DNA from: Pseudomonas botevensis
GTDB taxonomy: Bacteria; Pseudomonadota; Gammaproteobacteria; Pseudomonadales; Pseudomonadaceae
Reading direction: 5' to 3'
NCBI RefSeq assembly: GCF_019145475.1
Contig: NZ_JAHTKI010000013.1
Location: forward strand, 62,001-126,000
Length of the DNA: 64,000 nt
Part shown: piece by piece, positions 1 through 9,275 of the stretch
Layout of the letters: each line of letters starts with the position of its first letter
How positions within the stretch are numbered: position 1 is the first letter of the stretch
Program-made: the position numbers and the translations under genes
Notes under the pieces: model-generated
What the model saw: only the letters and a program-made list of their open reading frames with translations
Told to the model about the DNA's origin: nothing
The model's database searches: none

Positions 1-305
1 GCCGCCAGCGCAGGCTGGGCGTAACCGTTGTCGGCATCGACCCGCACGAACCCCGAGGCAACGTCCTCGACCTTGGGCACGGACTTGCCGTTGACCCAGC
101 CGCTGTTCAGGGTCGAGACATAACCGGGAATCCGGAACACGCCATGGCTGTGAGCGCCATCACGTTCGGCGCTGGCACAGTTGGTGGCGAGAGAGCGTGC
201 GACCTCGGCGGAGGTGCCGTGACGCAGGAATATGGTTTCCAGCAATCGGGTCAGCGCTTCGACTGACAGAGTGGACGCAGAAGCATGATCGTGTGGCGCA
301 GACAT
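1..305 (-). CDS. dpkA: Ldh2-family dehydrogenase, probably delta-1-piperideine-2-carboxylate reductase (5' part only)
   Basis: The leftward gene runs off the left edge, so only about 101 N-terminal codons are visible. The start is ATG at 305-303, with GGAG six bases upstream. The visible protein contains NCASAERDGAHSHGVFRIPGY, the N-terminal signature of the malate/L-lactate dehydrogenase (Ldh_2) family. It closely resembles Pseudomonas DpkA, an NADPH-dependent reductase of cyclic imines in D-lysine and D-proline catabolism. DpkA is the preferred reading. Other Ldh_2 members, such as ureidoglycolate or malate dehydrogenases, share this fold, and the diagnostic C-terminal half lies outside the window. 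It is divergent from the large toxin-like gene to its right. Confidence 0.72.
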   Translation of the reverse strand, partial: MSAPHDHASASTLSVEALTRLLETIFLRHGTSAEVARSLATNCASAERDGAHSHGVFRIPGYVSTLNSGWVNGKSVPKVEDVASGFVRVDADNGYAQPALA

Positions 306-317
306 CTGAAGCTCCAG

Positions 318-327
318 AATAATTATT
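318..327. promoter_or_regulatory. Small AT palindrome upstream of dpkA-like gene
   Basis: AATAATTATT is a perfect 10-base palindrome flanked by CCAG and GG, directly upstream of the dpkA-like ribosome binding site (306-315). Its AT content contrasts with its surroundings. It could be an operator or part of a promoter; no regulator gene is visible to support a specific assignment. Confidence 0.25.
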
Positions 328-497
328 GGAGGGAACAACAGCGTACGAACAAGGTGCGAGTCGATTAATCCCGTGCGCCCCTTCGCGTGTCAACCCCGCA
401 ATAGCGCCCGGCGTGCAATATCTATGTACCACCTGCGTTGCCCGCGCGATTCCTACTCTCAAGCCTCGATCAACTCATCGCCCTGCGAGGCTCGACG

Positions 498-3400
498 ATG
501 TCCGCCCCTGAAAAACCGCTGCTGTTTCCCGAAGCCTTCGACGCACCCGGTCTGTGGAAAGCGCTGGGCACACTCCATGACCTGACGGAAAAGGACTTCC
601 GCTGGCTGGCCCATGCCAGGCTCGCCAGCGATACCCTGCGTAGTCAGCAGACACCACCGATGCGGGCCGAACGTATCCTGCTGACCGCCGACAAGGAAAT
701 CCCGGTGCAACTGCCCGGCAGCTTCGTGCTCGGCGCCACCCCCGACGACAACGGCGAAATCCTCTACACCCCGTTTGCCGGCCTGGAAAAATTCAGCGAT
801 CGCGCCGCCCTGCAGGAAACACTCGAAGAGCGTCTGAACAAGGCTGAGGAAGCGGATGATCTGTTGGCGTTTTTTTCCCTGGTGCAGCGCAAGCGGCTGC
901 TGGATGCCGGCGGCATTTCACTGAGTTTCGAAACCATTGAACGCAGCACCTCGCTGCTGACCGCGTTGCAGCTCAATGCCCAGACCCTGTGCGACGAACT
1001 CAGGCAGTTGCCATCGCTGGGCAACATGCTCGAGAGCGCCCTGGATGAACTGCTCGAACCGGCGTTCGGCAACGTTCGACAGAGTGGAACGCGAGTGACA
1101 TTCCACGCGGCCGACAAGGGCCAACCGACGACCACAAGCGACGCCACGAGCCTGACCGAAGCGGTGCTGATCCATTACCGCCACCAGTCCTGGCCGGATC
1201 ACCGCCCCCGCGAATTCTCCAACTCCGGCCACACCTCGACACCTGCGGATCGCCTGCGCTGGGAAGAGGCTGTCGTCACGGCATCGAGCAAGCTGCCGAT
1301 CCTGCTGTTCCGGCAACTCGATGAATATTGGCATGCGCCCTCTGTCGACGGCTCGCCGCGTTGCACGCTGTTTCGCCAGATGCTCGAAGACCAGGCTCGC
1401 ACCGAACTGATGCTCAAGCGCGATGCCCGGGTGCTCGACGCGCAACAGTTCCAAACCCTGGTCAAACGCCTTCGACCGGACAGCGAGGCAAACCCCGCTC
1501 TGGTGCTCGAAACCGTGCGCTTGTGGGAATACCGGCCCAATTTCATCGAGCTGGCCGGTTCACTGATGGTCAGCGGCACGTTTGCCTGCCTGTACACGCC
1601 GTCCCAGGGGCTGCAAATGCTCAAGGATTACGCCGATCTCAAGACCACCCTGCAAGCCAAGTTCCTCGCCCCCGGCCACGAGGACGAATTGTATGCGCTG
1701 CTGGGCCTGGACGAACGCAACCGGTTTCTCGGCTTCGACCAGCCCCAGGTATCCGGCGCGAGGCTCGCGGGCAATGTGTTCAACACCCTGTTCGAGGCGA
1801 TTCTCGCCAAGCAGCGGCAGAACGTCGAATACGCCTTGCAGGTGTTCCGGCACAGCGATGGCGCCGTCGAACTGCATGCGCTGTTCGACAAGGCGCTGGA
1901 CATCCGCTCGATGATTCATGAACGGCTCATGCCCCTGAATGTCGGCGGGCGCTGGAGCACCAGCCCGGCCCTGTCCGGGAGCCAGCAACCATCCATTGTC
2001 CTCGCGGATACGGCCATGGCGGCGGTGAAGACGTTCAACAGCATCGAATGGCCGATCAGCCAGGACTTCAGCGTCCAGCCCCTCGCCCCCTCCGTCGAAC
2101 AACGTCGCCACCTGGACGCCATGAAGAGCCAACTGGCCCACGCGCTGTTTGTCGGCATCAGGGGCGAAGCCCGGCTCAGGGCGCTCAATGGCAGCCTGCC
2201 GAAAGCGGCGAAGGCCATGGTCGAAACGGTGTTCGACGCCGACCGGCCGTCGCGCGAGGAACGCCTGGCACTCAACGGCTTCCGCCCCGATGCCTACTCG
2301 CTCACCGTGACCGCGCCTGGCGACAGACGTCTGTTGCCGCTGGCCGGTTGCGTGCTGATCACCGAGCGTGGCGGACTCGATACCGCTCACTCGGGACGCG
2401 CCGTCCTGTGGACACCGGCCCTTGGGCTGGAGCTGTTCGGCAATGTGGCAACGCTGCGCAAAGTGCTGGACCGGCGGCTGCTCGACAGCGTTCAGCGCCT
2501 GACGCTGGTGGAGAACCTTGCGCCCACCCGGCAACACTTCCACCAGCGCTATACGCTCGGGCCGTTGAACCTGATTCCGGACAACGTGCTGTATCACTGC
2601 GCGCAGTCGGGGATCGACCACTTCATGGATCGCTGCGATCAACTGCGCACGCGGATCACCGAGCCGGCCCGACAAGGTCCGGCCCTGCTCACGCAGCTCA
2701 AAACGCCGATCATCAGCAACCTGCAACGGGCGAAGGCGCATGCCCAGGCCATCAGCCAACAGCAGACCCTGCCCGCGTGGCTGAGCATGGCGTCGCCGGA
2801 AGCACAGCGGTTGCATGTCGAGTTGCTGGAGCAGTGGCGTCACAGCGTTCCAGACAGCAAGGACTATCTGGACGGCGTCACCCCGCTCGACAGCTACGTC
2901 GCCGAGACCCTGAAAGCCCTGCTCGACAGCCGATTCCCGGGGAGCGATCTTGATCCGAGACAAATAGAAATCACGCCGAACCTGGCACTGGCCGGCCCGG
3001 CCCGCAATCTGGTCGAATTTGCTCAGGATCACGTCAACGTCGCCCAGGGCACCGGGTTCAAGGTGACCTCCAATACCGGCAAGGCCTTGCCGGACAACCT
3101 GGATCAGACGGCCGTTCGCCAATTGCTGTCGTCCCTGGCGATCGCCAGCACCTACAGCGCAAAAGTGACGGACGCGCTGACGGCCAACGATGCCGAGGGC
3201 CGTGCGCGCAAACAGCGTTTTATCCGCCAGCTACCCTGGCAACTGCTGCAACACGCCCACGCCCTGCAGTTGCAACAGCAACTGTCCGCCAGCGCTTTCG
3301 ACTGCCTCCTGCAAATATTCGACATGCCGGACGGCATCGCCCGGGCGACGGTGCAAGGTGCCCACGGGACGATCTCGCCGCTCTCTCTGGTCAAGACAAC

Positions 3401-5252
3401 CGGCTCCAGCGCGGTCACCGCTCAGGGTCTGTACCTGATCGAATGCGCCGGGCACAACGCAGCGCAGACGCTGCTCACGCTGTACGGCGGGCCGCTGTTT
3501 CGGGAATTTGAAAATGAAGCGGCGCTGATCGCCGCCTTCAACACCCCGGGTGAATTGCAGGATCTGCTGCTGCGGCGTCTGCCGGACGCGGAACAGGCCG
3601 GATTTCGCAACCTGCTCCAGTCCAGCCGCGGGCAGGTCAGCGAAATCAGCCTGTCCGGGCAGCCCATCGACGGCAACGCACTGGAGCAACTGTTCGAGGA
3701 CAACACCCGCCTGCTCAAGCACATGCTCGGCTGCCAGGCGCAACGCAATGCTCAATCCGACTGGGAAACGGCGAAAACCCTGGTGGCCAAGGCCATCAGG
3801 CAGGTGCCCGGACCGCTGCCGGGCAAACTGTCCTATATCCCTCTGCTCTGGCAAGCCTATGAAAAGTTCAAGGGCTCGGCCCAAGCCCTGCAAGACCATC
3901 ACTGGATGCGCGCACTGAAAAACTTTGTCGACGGCGCCGCGCAGATGGTTCAGGTCGCGTTTCTGCCGCTGGAACCGGAAGTGTCGGCCATCGAATCCTT
4001 CGTTGAAGGCGCGGCGCAAAAGATCGAGGTGCCCGGCTGGTCGCGCATTCGCCCGACCTCCTCGCTGCGCACCCGCTTGCAGCCGTTCGAAACCAGCGCC
4101 GTGGCGCTGAAGGATCTGACGCTTGCGCGCAAGGACGGCACTTACAGCCACTCGTTCAGCAACCGCACCTATGCCGCCGTCGCCGGCAAGGTTTATCAGG
4201 TGGTCAAGAACGGTTCCGACTGGCAAATGGCGCACGATGACCTGCGCGGCCCGATATTGGTCAACAGCGCCGGCAACCAAGTGCTGAATCCGGCTCGACA
4301 CATTGTCCAGTACGGCAAGGCCATCTCGAAAATGTACGACCGCTACACCACCGAACGCGAGCGTCGGGAAATCTTCAACATCGAAGCCGAGGGCATGGAC
4401 GAGATCCGCAACAAACACCCGCACAAGGCCCGGATGCTGATGCGCGCCCTGGATCTGGCACGCTTTTACGCGTTCAACTGCCTGCACAATCTGGCGGTGT
4501 TCAACCACGAATTGTCCGGCACCCGGTTGCACACGTTGATCAAGGGCGTTTTCGATGTTCCGCAGATCGGTATCGGCCTGCTGGACAAGCTCAAGAAGTC
4601 GATCATTCCGATCTGCAAGGCCTTGGTCGACCCGACTGAAGATTGGCTGAACAGCGATCGTTTCGTCGTCGGCTCGAACAAGTTCTACTCCGACGTGATC
4701 GCGTTCGTACTCGACGGCGATGCGAAGAAAAAGGTGCACTTCACCGAGAAGTTCTTCGATCAGCAACTGGACTGGTACAAGTCAGGCCTGACCGATCCGC
4801 TGGACGTCGACAGCCATGCCCAGGCCGCCACGCTGATTCATGAGTTTGCCCACCAGTTCAGCAAGGCCCTGGACATTGCCTCGATGGAGGCGCGGCGACC
4901 GTTTACCGATCTCATCTCGACGGTCACCGGCTACGGTTTGGCCCAGAAGGAGAGTCAGCAACGATATCAACGCCAGGCCCTGTCGCTTGCCACGCCCCGT
5001 GAAGCCTTGTTCTGCATCTGGAACGAGCCGCTCAAGACCTGGCTCAGCGTCGACAACATCAGCGCGTTATCCAGTGTGGCCAAGACCATTCTCGAACTCA
5101 CCGGCAAACCGACCCTCAAGGAAGCGCGTCAGGCGTTTTACGATCAGAACAGTCCCGATGCGCGAATCAACGTGATTTTGCGCAACGCCGATTCGCTGGC
5201 CTTTCTGATCTGCGGCATGGGCAGGCAACTGGACCCGGTGCCGTCTCCCTGA
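498..5252 (+). CDS. Very large toxin-like protein with C-terminal HExxH motif
   Basis: This is a 1584-residue protein. The start was set at ATG 498 (MSAPEKPLL) rather than the in-frame ATG at 438, because a GCGAGG Shine-Dalgarno-like sequence precedes 498 and the extra 20 residues look like untranslated leader. It has no signal peptide. The N-terminal region (MRAERILL near residue 55, then SFVLGATPDDNGEILYTPF) resembles the large Pseudomonas proteins annotated as dermonecrotic-toxin domain (DUF6543). The middle is long and mostly helical with few recognisable motifs. Near the C-terminus ATLIHEFAHQF gives an HExxH zinc-protease signature at His1448, Glu1449 and His1452. A protease toxin or secreted effector is an inference. 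No secretion, immunity or chaperone gene is adjacent. A terminator follows at 5261. Confidence 0.7.
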   Translation: MSAPEKPLLFPEAFDAPGLWKALGTLHDLTEKDFRWLAHARLASDTLRSQQTPPMRAERILLTADKEIPVQLPGSFVLGATPDDNGEILYTPFAGLEKFSDRAALQETLEERLNKAEEADDLLAFFSLVQRKRLLDAGGISLSFETIERSTSLLTALQLNAQTLCDELRQLPSLGNMLESALDELLEPAFGNVRQSGTRVTFHAADKGQPTTTSDATSLTEAVLIHYRHQSWPDHRPREFSNSGHTSTPADRLRWEEAVVTASSKLPILLFRQLDEYWHAPSVDGSPRCTLFRQMLEDQARTELMLKRDARVLDAQQFQTLVKRLRPDSEANPALVLETVRLWEYRPNFIELAGSLMVSGTFACLYTPSQGLQMLKDYADLKTTLQAKFLAPGHEDELYALLGLDERNRFLGFDQPQVSGARLAGNVFNTLFEAILAKQRQNVEYALQVFRHSDGAVELHALFDKALDIRSMIHERLMPLNVGGRWSTSPALSGSQQPSIVLADTAMAAVKTFNSIEWPISQDFSVQPLAPSVEQRRHLDAMKSQLAHALFVGIRGEARLRALNGSLPKAAKAMVETVFDADRPSREERLALNGFRPDAYSLTVTAPGDRRLLPLAGCVLITERGGLDTAHSGRAVLWTPALGLELFGNVATLRKVLDRRLLDSVQRLTLVENLAPTRQHFHQRYTLGPLNLIPDNVLYHCAQSGIDHFMDRCDQLRTRITEPARQGPALLTQLKTPIISNLQRAKAHAQAISQQQTLPAWLSMASPEAQRLHVELLEQWRHSVPDSKDYLDGVTPLDSYVAETLKALLDSRFPGSDLDPRQIEITPNLALAGPARNLVEFAQDHVNVAQGTGFKVTSNTGKALPDNLDQTAVRQLLSSLAIASTYSAKVTDALTANDAEGRARKQRFIRQLPWQLLQHAHALQLQQQLSASAFDCLLQIFDMPDGIARATVQGAHGTISPLSLVKTTGSSAVTAQGLYLIECAGHNAAQTLLTLYGGPLFREFENEAALIAAFNTPGELQDLLLRRLPDAEQAGFRNLLQSSRGQVSEISLSGQPIDGNALEQLFEDNTRLLKHMLGCQAQRNAQSDWETAKTLVAKAIRQVPGPLPGKLSYIPLLWQAYEKFKGSAQALQDHHWMRALKNFVDGAAQMVQVAFLPLEPEVSAIESFVEGAAQKIEVPGWSRIRPTSSLRTRLQPFETSAVALKDLTLARKDGTYSHSFSNRTYAAVAGKVYQVVKNGSDWQMAHDDLRGPILVNSAGNQVLNPARHIVQYGKAISKMYDRYTTERERREIFNIEAEGMDEIRNKHPHKARMLMRALDLARFYAFNCLHNLAVFNHELSGTRLHTLIKGVFDVPQIGIGLLDKLKKSIIPICKALVDPTEDWLNSDRFVVGSNKFYSDVIAFVLDGDAKKKVHFTEKFFDQQLDWYKSGLTDPLDVDSHAQAATLIHEFAHQFSKALDIASMEARRPFTDLISTVTGYGLAQKESQQRYQRQALSLATPREALFCIWNEPLKTWLSVDNISALSSVAKTILELTGKPTLKEARQAFYDQNSPDARINVILRNADSLAFLICGMGRQLDPVPSP

Positions 5253-5260
5253 ATCCGCCG

Positions 5261-5290
5261 CAAAAAAAAACGCAGGTCAATGACCTGCGC
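5261..5290 (-). terminator. Hairpin terminator between convergent genes
   Basis: CGCAGGTCA and TGACCTGCG (5271-5279 and 5281-5289) form a near-perfect inverted repeat. A run of nine A on the + strand (5262-5270) reads as a T tract for leftward transcription. It would terminate the PepSY gene and possibly also the large rightward gene. Confidence 0.75.
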
Positions 5291-5317
5291 TGTTTATTCG
5301 TTGAGCGGACAGCGGGA

Positions 5318-5587
5318 TCAGTCCTTCTGGTCCCGCAACACATTGCCCGAGGCGCCATCGATGCGGAATTCATAGACGACGCCATCGGCCTTGCGCCCTT
5401 CGCCCTTCCAGTACCCGTTGTTGTCGGCTTCGATTTCATAGACCTCGACGTAACCGGCCTTGGTCTTGACGGTTTCGATCGCTTTCTCGATCGTGATCCA
5501 CCCGGCTCCCGGACGATCGGCCAGCGCGGCACCGGCACTCAGCAGACCGACAGCAGCAATCAGCGCGGCAAAGGTTGTTTTGATCAT
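5318..5587 (-). CDS. Small periplasmic PepSY-domain protein
   Basis: This encodes 89 residues. The ATG at 5587-5585 is chosen because GGAG lies 7 bases upstream; a longer reading would only add a leader without one. Residues 1-23 form a signal peptide (MIKTTFAALIAAVGLLSAGAALA). The rest is a single PepSY-like unit: WITIEKAIETVKTKAGYVEVYEIEADNNGYWKGEGRKADGVVYEFRIDGASGNVL. PepSY units are thought to inhibit or modulate peptidases or act in envelope sensing. The exact role here is unknown. The gene is monocistronic, with its own terminator, and divergent from the FecR-type gene. Confidence 0.8.
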   Translation of the reverse strand: MIKTTFAALIAAVGLLSAGAALADRPGAGWITIEKAIETVKTKAGYVEVYEIEADNNGYWKGEGRKADGVVYEFRIDGASGNVLRDQKD

Positions 5588-5741
5588 TTTTTCACTCCAT
5601 TTGTGGATAGTGTGCAAAGGACGTCCTGGTTTTTGGGCGCTTGCGTGAAAAATAAGTTCCAACTTTGATGGGTAATTGCCATGACGGTTGTTCTCGGCAC
5701 CTTGCCGTCAAGGGTAGAATGCGCGAAATCAGGACGAGTCA

Positions 5742-6743
5742 ATGACCCAAGAAACCCTTTCGGAAGCCGAATACGATGCAATCACCGATGCCGCCGCGCA
5801 TTGGTGCATGCGTCTGCATGCCGTCGACTGCACAGCCGAGGAGCGCCGTGAGTTCGAGCAATGGCACGCGGCGCATCCGCTGCACGCATTCGAATACGAA
5901 GCCATGCTGGAAATCTGGGAAGTCGCCGAGCATCTGCCGCGCCCCGAACCGGTGGCCACGCCGGTGCCGCTCAAGCCTGCCCGCACCTGGCGCCAGTACG
6001 CCGTGGCAGCCGGCGTCTGCGCGCTGGCGCTGCCCTTGGCGGCGTATACCGGCTGGAGCCTCGGCTGGCTGCCCAACAGCTATCAGCACTTCGCGGCGTC
6101 GGACAATGTCCGCCAGATCAACCTGGCCGATGGCAGTCAGGTCGAACTGAACCTGAACACCGACCTGACCTTCACCAACTACAAGAACGAGCGCCGGGTC
6201 ACCCTGAACAAGGGCGAGGCGTTCTTCGAAGTCAGCCATGACAGCAATCATCCGTTCATCGTGCGCGCAGGCGAAGGCCGGATCCGCGTGACCGGCACCC
6301 GGTTCAACGTGTGGATGTATGAAGATCAGGTACGGGTCAACCTGGTCGAAGGCTCGGTGCTGGTCACCAGCAACACCGCATTGAACGGCGACGGTCTGCG
6401 CCTCGGCCCGTCGATGCAGGCGCGCTACAAGCACGGCGATTACATGCCGCAGATCAGCCAGACCTATGCCAACGACACCTCCCTGGCGTGGCTCAACGGC
6501 AAACTGGTGCTGAACGACCTGCCACTGAGCGAGGCGCTGCCGCTGATCAACCGCTACCTCGACAAGCCCTTGATGCTCGCCGACAACAGCAGCGGCTCGA
6601 TCCGGATCGGCGGTGTCTACAACATCAAGCAGCTCAATGGCCTGATCGGCTCACTGCCCAAGGTCTTGCCGATCTACCTGACGCGCAACAGCGACGGCAA
6701 CCCGGTCATCAACCCGCTGCCGCAGCATTCGCCAAAAAACTGA
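5742..6743 (+). CDS. FecR-family anti-sigma regulator
   Basis: This encodes 333 residues with AGGA upstream of ATG 5742. The N-terminal DUF4880-type helix region contains AAHWCMRLHAVDCTAEERREFEQW. One membrane segment lies near residues 86-108. The periplasmic FecR domain includes VRQINLADGSQVELNLNTDL, LNKGEAFFEV and the VTGTRFNVW motif, and a C-terminal short TonB/secretin-like region follows. FecR proteins carry iron-siderophore receptor signals to an ECF sigma factor. Neither a fecI-type sigma gene nor a TonB receptor gene is adjacent, which is unusual. The neighbour is pvdQ and the length matches FpvR (about 330 residues), so control of pyoverdine sigma factors is a plausible inference, not a demonstrated one. 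Confidence 0.85.
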   Translation: MTQETLSEAEYDAITDAAAHWCMRLHAVDCTAEERREFEQWHAAHPLHAFEYEAMLEIWEVAEHLPRPEPVATPVPLKPARTWRQYAVAAGVCALALPLAAYTGWSLGWLPNSYQHFAASDNVRQINLADGSQVELNLNTDLTFTNYKNERRVTLNKGEAFFEVSHDSNHPFIVRAGEGRIRVTGTRFNVWMYEDQVRVNLVEGSVLVTSNTALNGDGLRLGPSMQARYKHGDYMPQISQTYANDTSLAWLNGKLVLNDLPLSEALPLINRYLDKPLMLADNSSGSIRIGGVYNIKQLNGLIGSLPKVLPIYLTRNSDGNPVINPLPQHSPKN

Positions 6744-6804
6744 GAGTCGCCAACCTGTGGCATTGAATCTGCGCGGATCTGAAAACCGCGCAGACGTCCC
6801 CACT

Positions 6805-6900
6805 CATCGGAACGCCGCCCGCCCAGCCCGCTCCCGGAGGGAAACGGCCAGGGTGAGGGGCTACGCTCCAATCGTCACCCCTCTCCCGGAAAACAGCCCC
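6805..6900. repeat. Dispersed intergenic repeat, gaggggct / cccctctccc type
   Basis: Between the fecR-like gene and pvdQ is a GC-rich patch with CAGGGTGAGGGGCT followed by CACCCCTCTCCCGG. Similar GAGGGG/CCCTCTCC modules occur at 52171-52330. The arms pair only partially. It may be a decayed repeat that helps terminate the two converging genes. Confidence 0.4.
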
Positions 6901-6929
6901 CGGCCTTTGCGGCACGGAGGCCAAACACC

Positions 6930-9275
6930 TTATTTCGCCGCCACTTTCCCCACCTTCTCCGCCGACTCACGAACACTCTGCAACTGATACTGCGGATCCG
7001 CCTTGATCTGTTGCTCGGTGAACGGCAGCACGCTCCACTGCTTCTTCGAGAACGCTTCGGTCTGGTCCCGCGAGTACTTCGACGCCGGATCGCTGGACAG
7101 CGAGAACGCCAGCAGTCCTTGGGCATGCGGTCCCTTGTCGTCGAAGGTCACCACTTGCAGATAGCTGGTGCCGCTGACCACTTCAAGCCTGCCGTCTTCA
7201 CGTGGCACGCTCTGGATCGCGTTGTAGATCCCCAGCGTACCCGGCCCGCCGTGAATCGGCGTCTGCTGCCCGCCGCTGCTGACCACCTGGACATCGCCCC
7301 AGCGCATATCCGGTTGCAGGCCCATCTTCGCGGTCATCTGCGCCGATGCCAGCATCGCTTCACGCACAGCCTTCGCCACAGCCGCCTGTTCGATGGCAAG
7401 GCCGCGCGGGGTGTGTTGCGCATCCTTGGGATCGAACGCCACGCGCCACACGTCCGGCGACTCCTGCAAGGCCTGCATGATGTTCTGGAAATGCACCAGC
7501 CCGACGCCGGAATCCAGATTCGCCCGGCCGTCCCAGCCCTTCAGACTGGCGCAGACCGGTTTGAGTGCGGTCGCATCGGCGCCCAGGTCAGCGGCGCAGA
7601 ACTTCAACAGGTCCGGCATGACCTGGCCCGCCAGATACACCTGATCGTCCATGACCATCTGTTGCAGATCTTTCACCGCCAGCGTGCCGGCCTTGCCCGG
7701 CGTTGCCAGTCGGCTCAGGGCGAACCGCGCGCGCAGCCCCAGCGGTTGGCCGTCCTGGCTGATCAGCGGCGAGAAACCGGTGAGCGGTTGCGCCGGGTTG
7801 GCCAGCCACGCCGAGTCGTTGGAGTGCTGAACGAAATCCTTGCGCAACAGTTGCGGCAACTGACTGGAGGCGTAGATGCCCTTCTGCGCCGCTTGCGGGT
7901 CGATGTCCCAGGCGCAGGCACTGTTGGAACCGTCGAGTACGATCATTTGCAGGCCGGCACGCGGATCGCTGCACTGGCCCAGTTTTTCAGCGCTGACGTT
8001 CGGCACCACCGAGAGGTTCATGTACAGCGTCTGGCCCTTGTCATCCACCGCCAGGGTGTTGACCCACGGGATGCCCTGGATCTTGTGGACGGAATCCTGC
8101 AACTCTTGAAGATTCGCCGCGCGGTTCATCGCATACCACTGCTTGAGCACGCGGTCGTTGTCCAGGTTGGCGTCGCGCAGGCTGAAGGCGTACTGGTGAT
8201 CCCAGTCGAGCTTGCCCGGCCACTGCACGATCGGGCCGAACTGCGAGCTGTAGATGTCACGGGACACCGGCACCACTTGCCCGTCGGCCTGCTTCACTTG
8301 CACGGTCACGGTTTGCTTGCTCATCGGCAGCGACTTGCCGTCGAGCAGATAGCGCGTCGGGTCCTTCGGATCGAGTTGCAGGCGATACAGGGTGAAGTGC
8401 TTGGACGAGTCGACCGTGTGGGTCCAGGCCAGGTGCTGATTGAAGCCGATATTGATCATCGGCAGGCCGGGCAATGCGGCACCCATCACATCGAGCTTGC
8501 CGGGGATGGTCAGGTGCATCTGATAGAAACGCATGCCGCCGACCCACGGAAAATGCGGGTTGGCGAGCAGCATGCCGCGCCCGTTGAACGAGCGCTCACT
8601 GCCCACGGCCACGGCGTTGCTGCCCCGGTCCAGGGCGAAGCGTTGCAGGCGCGTGGAGGCCAGTTGATAGGCACGGTCATCGGCGTCGATGCGGGCGGTC
8701 GCCTGCGGCGGTGTAGCGCCCGCCAGAGCTTCGGCGAACTGACCGACGCCGCCCTCGACCAGCAGACGACGCGTCAGCTTCACCAGGTCTTCGGCAGCGA
8801 TATCGCGCACCCATTCGCCCTGGCATTGCTGCGGCAGCCCCTGCTGCCGACGCTCGGCGAGGTACTGGTTGTAACCGGCGGCATAACCCTGCACCAGTTC
8901 ACGCACTTCCACGGGTTGAGCCTGCCAGAACTCGCTCACCGCTTGCGGGGTGTTGAGCCAGGTGAAGAACAGATCGCTGACGCGGTTCTCGCGTTCTTCG
9001 ACGGTGAACTGCTCAGGCCCGAAGTAACGCGAACGTTCGCCGTTGACCGTGACGATCTCGTTGGCCAGCAGGCACAGATTGTCCTGCGCGTAGGCATAAC
9101 CGATGCCGAAGCCCAGACCACGCTCGTCCTGCGCGCGAATGTGCGGCACGCCAAAAGCTGTCCGGCGGATATCGGCGCCGGTCTGTGCGGCGGGACTCAA
9201 CGCATGGGCGGACAGACTCAGTCCGAGAAACATACCGGCAAGGGCCAGTCCGGTTAATTGCCTGGAAATAATCAC
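6930..9275 (-). CDS. pvdQ: PvdQ-type acylase (pyoverdine maturation / acyl-homoserine lactone acylase)
   Basis: This is a 781-residue Ntn-hydrolase. I start it at GTG 9275-9273 because AGGAG lies five bases upstream and the product then opens with a signal peptide (MIISRQLTGLALAGMFLGLSLSAHA). The alpha chain has DIRRTAFGVPHIRAQDERGLGFGIGYAYAQDN. The beta chain begins at Ser219 within LDRGSNAVAVGSE, the autocatalytic cleavage and nucleophile site, and continues with LANPHFPWVGGMRFYQMHL and AWTHTVDSSKHFTLYRL. These stretches closely match P. aeruginosa PvdQ (762 residues), which removes the acyl chain from the pyoverdine precursor in the periplasm and hydrolyses long-chain acyl-homoserine lactones. 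It lies beside a Fur-N-terminus-like gene, as pvdQ does in P. aeruginosa. Confidence 0.92.
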   Translation of the reverse strand: MIISRQLTGLALAGMFLGLSLSAHALSPAAQTGADIRRTAFGVPHIRAQDERGLGFGIGYAYAQDNLCLLANEIVTVNGERSRYFGPEQFTVEERENRVSDLFFTWLNTPQAVSEFWQAQPVEVRELVQGYAAGYNQYLAERRQQGLPQQCQGEWVRDIAAEDLVKLTRRLLVEGGVGQFAEALAGATPPQATARIDADDRAYQLASTRLQRFALDRGSNAVAVGSERSFNGRGMLLANPHFPWVGGMRFYQMHLTIPGKLDVMGAALPGLPMINIGFNQHLAWTHTVDSSKHFTLYRLQLDPKDPTRYLLDGKSLPMSKQTVTVQVKQADGQVVPVSRDIYSSQFGPIVQWPGKLDWDHQYAFSLRDANLDNDRVLKQWYAMNRAANLQELQDSVHKIQGIPWVNTLAVDDKGQTLYMNLSVVPNVSAEKLGQCSDPRAGLQMIVLDGSNSACAWDIDPQAAQKGIYASSQLPQLLRKDFVQHSNDSAWLANPAQPLTGFSPLISQDGQPLGLRARFALSRLATPGKAGTLAVKDLQQMVMDDQVYLAGQVMPDLLKFCAADLGADATALKPVCASLKGWDGRANLDSGVGLVHFQNIMQALQESPDVWRVAFDPKDAQHTPRGLAIEQAAVAKAVREAMLASAQMTAKMGLQPDMRWGDVQVVSSGGQQTPIHGGPGTLGIYNAIQSVPREDGRLEVVSGTSYLQVVTFDDKGPHAQGLLAFSLSSDPASKYSRDQTEAFSKKQWSVLPFTEQQIKADPQYQLQSVRESAEKVGKVAAK

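Noticed and set aside
1560..3122. 520-residue frame opposite the large toxin-like gene
   Set aside because: It is an antisense shadow without start signals or recognisable motifs.
5588..5741. Fur or PvdS box upstream of the fecR-like gene
   Set aside because: I found no convincing match to either consensus in this gap.
7011..9257. 748-residue frame on the + strand opposite pvdQ
   Set aside because: It is an antisense frame of a high-GC gene; the pvdQ reading has clear family motifs and this one has none.
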